Program-made: the position numbers and the translations under genes
Notes under the pieces: model-generated
The model's input: the letters and a program-made list of their open reading frames with translations, nothing else
What the model was told of the DNA's origin: nothing
Databases searched by the model: none
Shown here: positions 62,097 through 64,000 of the stretch, piece by piece
Layout of the letters: the number at the start of each line of letters is the position of its first letter
Numbering within the stretch: position 1 is the first letter of the stretch
DNA from: Alphaproteobacteria bacterium UBA2966
Lineage (GTDB): Bacteria; Pseudomonadota; Alphaproteobacteria; UBA2966
Direction: 5' to 3'
DNA: 64,000 nucleotides
NCBI GenBank assembly: GCA_002348365.1
Contig: DEBC01000107.1
Location: 1 to 64,000, forward strand

Positions 62097-63410
62097 CTAG
62101 TAGGTCTCGAGCACCTCACGCAGCACACCCGAGATTTCGTCGATATGACCCTTTTCGGCGATGAGGGCAGGAGCGACGAGCGCGCAGTCGCCTGTCGCTT
62201 TGAGGTGAAGGCCGGCGTCGAACAGCTTCACCTGTGCATCAAATCCCCGAAGACCGGGACGCACGTCAGGCGCGAGATCGATCCCGGCCATCATCCCCTG
62301 GGCACGGATGTTGTCGACGATGGGAATGTCCTGCAGGTCGATCATCGAATCCATGAAGTAGGGCGACATCTCCTCGCCCCGCTCGAACAGCTGATCGTCC
62401 CTGTAGATGTCGAGGGAAGCGATACCCGCGGCACAGGCTGCGGGATGCGCGGAATAGGTGTAGCCGTGAAAGAGCTCGATCGCGTTCTCGGGCGCGGCAT
62501 TGACGACGGTCTCGTAGATTTCATCGCGAACGGCAATCGCCGACATGGGCTGGGCCCCGTTGGTCAACGCCTTGGCCATGGTGATCATGTCAGGCGTCAC
62601 GTCGAAGGTTTGCGCCGCGAACGCCTTACCGGTCCGCCCAAAACCGCAGATCACCTCATCGAAAACGAGCAGGATATTGTGATCGTCGCAGATTTCGCGG
62701 AGGCGGTTGAGATATCCCTTCGGCGGAACCAGCCATCCCGTTGATCCTGCAACAGGCTCGACAAAACAGGCCGCAATCGTGTCACCGCCGTAGAGTTGCA
62801 CGAAGCGGAGAAGATCCTCGGCCATCTCGGCCCCGGTCTCAGGCTGACCCTTTATATACTTGTGCTCGGGCAAGTGGGTGTGCCGCATGTGCACCACGCC
62901 GGGCAGACCAGTGCCATACACGTCACGGTTCTTCACGAGACCCGAAAGCGCGGTGCCGCCGAAATTGACGCCGTGATACGCACGTTCGCGGGAAACAAAC
63001 CTGACACGCTGGCCCTCACCCTTGGCAGATGAATAGGCGAGCGCAATCTTCATCGCGGTATCCACGGCCTCGGAGCCCGAATTCGCGAAGAACACGCGAT
63101 TGAGTTCGCCAGGAGTCAATGCGGCGACGCGGGACGCAAACTCGAAAGCAATGGGGTGTCCGAGGTTAAAGCTCGTCGCGTAATCCATCTCCATGAGCTG
63201 GGTGTGGACCGCTTCGGCAATCTCCTTACGCCCATGACCTGCGGCGCAGCAGAACATTCCAGAGGCAGCATCGATGATTTTGTCACCCCTGTGGTTCCAG
63301 TAGTACATCCCCTCCGCCTTCGCCATAAGGCGCGGCTCTTCCTTGAACTGACGGTTTACTGTGAACGGGATCCATTGGTGTTCGAGCGTGTTGGTGAGAA
63401 CTTGGGCCAT
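62097..63410 (-). CDS. Omega-amino acid-pyruvate aminotransferase (class III)
   Basis: A 437-residue PLP enzyme. The PLP-phosphate region is VFFANSGSEAVDTAMKIAL (about 105-123), the Asp that contacts the pyridine is in LLVFDEVICGFGRTG (about 250-264), and the catalytic lysine is in TMAKALTNGAQPMS (about 283). This matches beta-alanine/omega-amino acid:pyruvate transaminases that make malonate or succinate semialdehyde. It could work with the SDR and hydroxyisobutyrate-type enzymes around it, since semialdehydes are products that those families reduce or oxidise. Divergent from the last Ldh-family gene. Confidence 0.93.
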   Translation of the reverse strand: MAQVLTNTLEHQWIPFTVNRQFKEEPRLMAKAEGMYYWNHRGDKIIDAASGMFCCAAGHGRKEIAEAVHTQLMEMDYATSFNLGHPIAFEFASRVAALTPGELNRVFFANSGSEAVDTAMKIALAYSSAKGEGQRVRFVSRERAYHGVNFGGTALSGLVKNRDVYGTGLPGVVHMRHTHLPEHKYIKGQPETGAEMAEDLLRFVQLYGGDTIAACFVEPVAGSTGWLVPPKGYLNRLREICDDHNILLVFDEVICGFGRTGKAFAAQTFDVTPDMITMAKALTNGAQPMSAIAVRDEIYETVVNAAPENAIELFHGYTYSAHPAACAAGIASLDIYRDDQLFERGEEMSPYFMDSMIDLQDIPIVDNIRAQGMMAGIDLAPDVRPGLRGFDAQVKLFDAGLHLKATGDCALVAPALIAEKGHIDEISGVLREVLETY

Positions 63411-63612
63411 CGTGTCCCCCGATTGTTCTGGGTATTTGCGAAGATCTGGCGCGCCTGTGCGTCGGCGCCGACGCTACCACGGCATGCCGTTGCAAGCGAG
63501 TCGCGCGGCACCCAATCAGGGATGATTTATTGGTGTCTGGGGGGCCTCACTCTTGACCTCATGCCGGCACTCACCGTAAGCCTAGCGCCACTCAATTTCG
63601 GCCGGAGTTCCC

Positions 63613-64000
63613 ATGAGCGATCCAGACGTCTTTGTCGAGCCGAAGGTTCTTACTGACTTCATCCGCAAGATCTTTGCGCAAACCGGGTCCAATGAATCCG
63701 AAGCGAACGCCATTGCCACCTCACTGGTGGAAACCTCTCTCATGGGTCACGATTCGCACGGTGTGAGCATCGTGCCACGGTACGTGGATCGCGTGCTCAA
63801 GGGACTTATCGAACCGAATCAGGACATCACGGTGGTCAAGAATGACGGCCCGGCACTGATCATCGACGGCAATCGTGGATACGGACAAATGATCGGCCGG
63901 CGGGCCATGACCCTGGCAATCGAGAAGGCAAAATCGGACCGTCTGGTGTTGATGGGAATCCGTAACACTCACCACCTGGGACGTATCGGAGAATGGGCGG
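63613..64000 (+). CDS. Ldh family oxidoreductase (malate/L-lactate dehydrogenase), 5' part
   Basis: Starts at ATG 63613 and runs off the window after 129 codons. The sequence carries the family's N-terminal blocks: TSLMGHDSHGVSIVPRYV (about 43-60, with the catalytic His), VKNDGPALIIDGNRGYGQMIG (about 75-95), and GIRNTHHLGRIGEWA at the end. It is a relative of the Ldh protein at 54278-55348. A 202 bp intergenic space separates its start from the divergent aminotransferase. The full length is unknown because of the cut. Confidence 0.92.
   Translation, partial: MSDPDVFVEPKVLTDFIRKIFAQTGSNESEANAIATSLVETSLMGHDSHGVSIVPRYVDRVLKGLIEPNQDITVVKNDGPALIIDGNRGYGQMIGRRAMTLAIEKAKSDRLVLMGIRNTHHLGRIGEWA

Overview
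This 64 kb window is a chromosomal segment of a GC-rich alphaproteobacterium. The evidence is a set of alphaproteobacterial markers: a DUF2794 protein, an IalB-family secreted protein, the RlmN variant with a CTLNCRFC radical-SAM motif, a SpoU methyltransferase starting MRGYFG, and many small-molecule dehydrogenases. The genus cannot be fixed from the sequence alone; a marine or soil Rhodospirillales-like heterotroph fits. There are no insertion sequences, phage genes, CRISPR arrays or rRNA genes. One tRNA gene, tRNA-Ala(CGC), is present.

Layout. 0.2-3.3 kb: a decayed SnoaL-like gene, an AhpD-like protein and an acyl-CoA-ligase-like enzyme. 3.5-10.2 kb: housekeeping block with tRNA-Ala and its promoter, yggT, folD, a frameshifted 3-hydroxyisobutyrate dehydrogenase-type gene, an SRAP/YedK protein, argG, a MAPEG protein, rlmN and an IalB-like protein. 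10.3-14.6 kb: a SpoU methyltransferase divergent from a tightly packed operon (asparaginase II type, Mug-type glycosylase, quinone reductase, methyltransferase). 14.6-28.2 kb: a relic of a second quinone reductase, a molybdopterin oxidoreductase, an Old Yellow Enzyme homologue, MATE, MFS and DMT transporters, a class III aminotransferase, acetoacetyl-CoA synthetase, a YkvA protein, an SDR and a zincin. 28.3-37.6 kb: a Lon-type protease overlapping a tandem universal stress protein, ThpR, the classic tesA/ybbA/ybbP group with an extra Cys/His-rich membrane protein, and a Bax inhibitor-1 homologue with a clear terminator.

37.6-49.3 kb: a Rap1a-like secreted protein, the wreck of a multihaem cytochrome, an MlrC-like M81 peptidase, DUF2794, a methyltransferase plus dppBCDF-type ABC operon without a binding protein, a gene-free 330 bp leader with a long terminator-like stem, two tandem beta-etherase-like GSTs overlapping an NrtS-like transporter, and a TetR regulator. 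Two matching operator-like palindromes place that regulator over itself and over a secreted protein plus a 30-residue membrane peptide. 49.4-64 kb: hydantoinase A/B divergent from a two-dehydrogenase module resembling sulfolactate or other 2-hydroxyacid racemisation, then quinone reductase, FIST protein, a periplasmic molybdopterin-domain protein, TauD-type dioxygenase, methyltransferase, PcaC-like protein, 3-hydroxyisobutyrate-type dehydrogenase, SDR, omega-aminotransferase, and a second Ldh-family dehydrogenase cut by the window edge.

The overall picture is a scavenging heterotroph with many catabolic dehydrogenases and signs of ongoing gene decay: at least four broken or relic genes. The strongest candidates for something undescribed are the TetR / secreted protein / 30-residue peptide unit (47.9-49.3 kb), the structured leader at 45.9 kb and the Cys/His membrane protein fused by overlap to ybbP. 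No large new system is evident.
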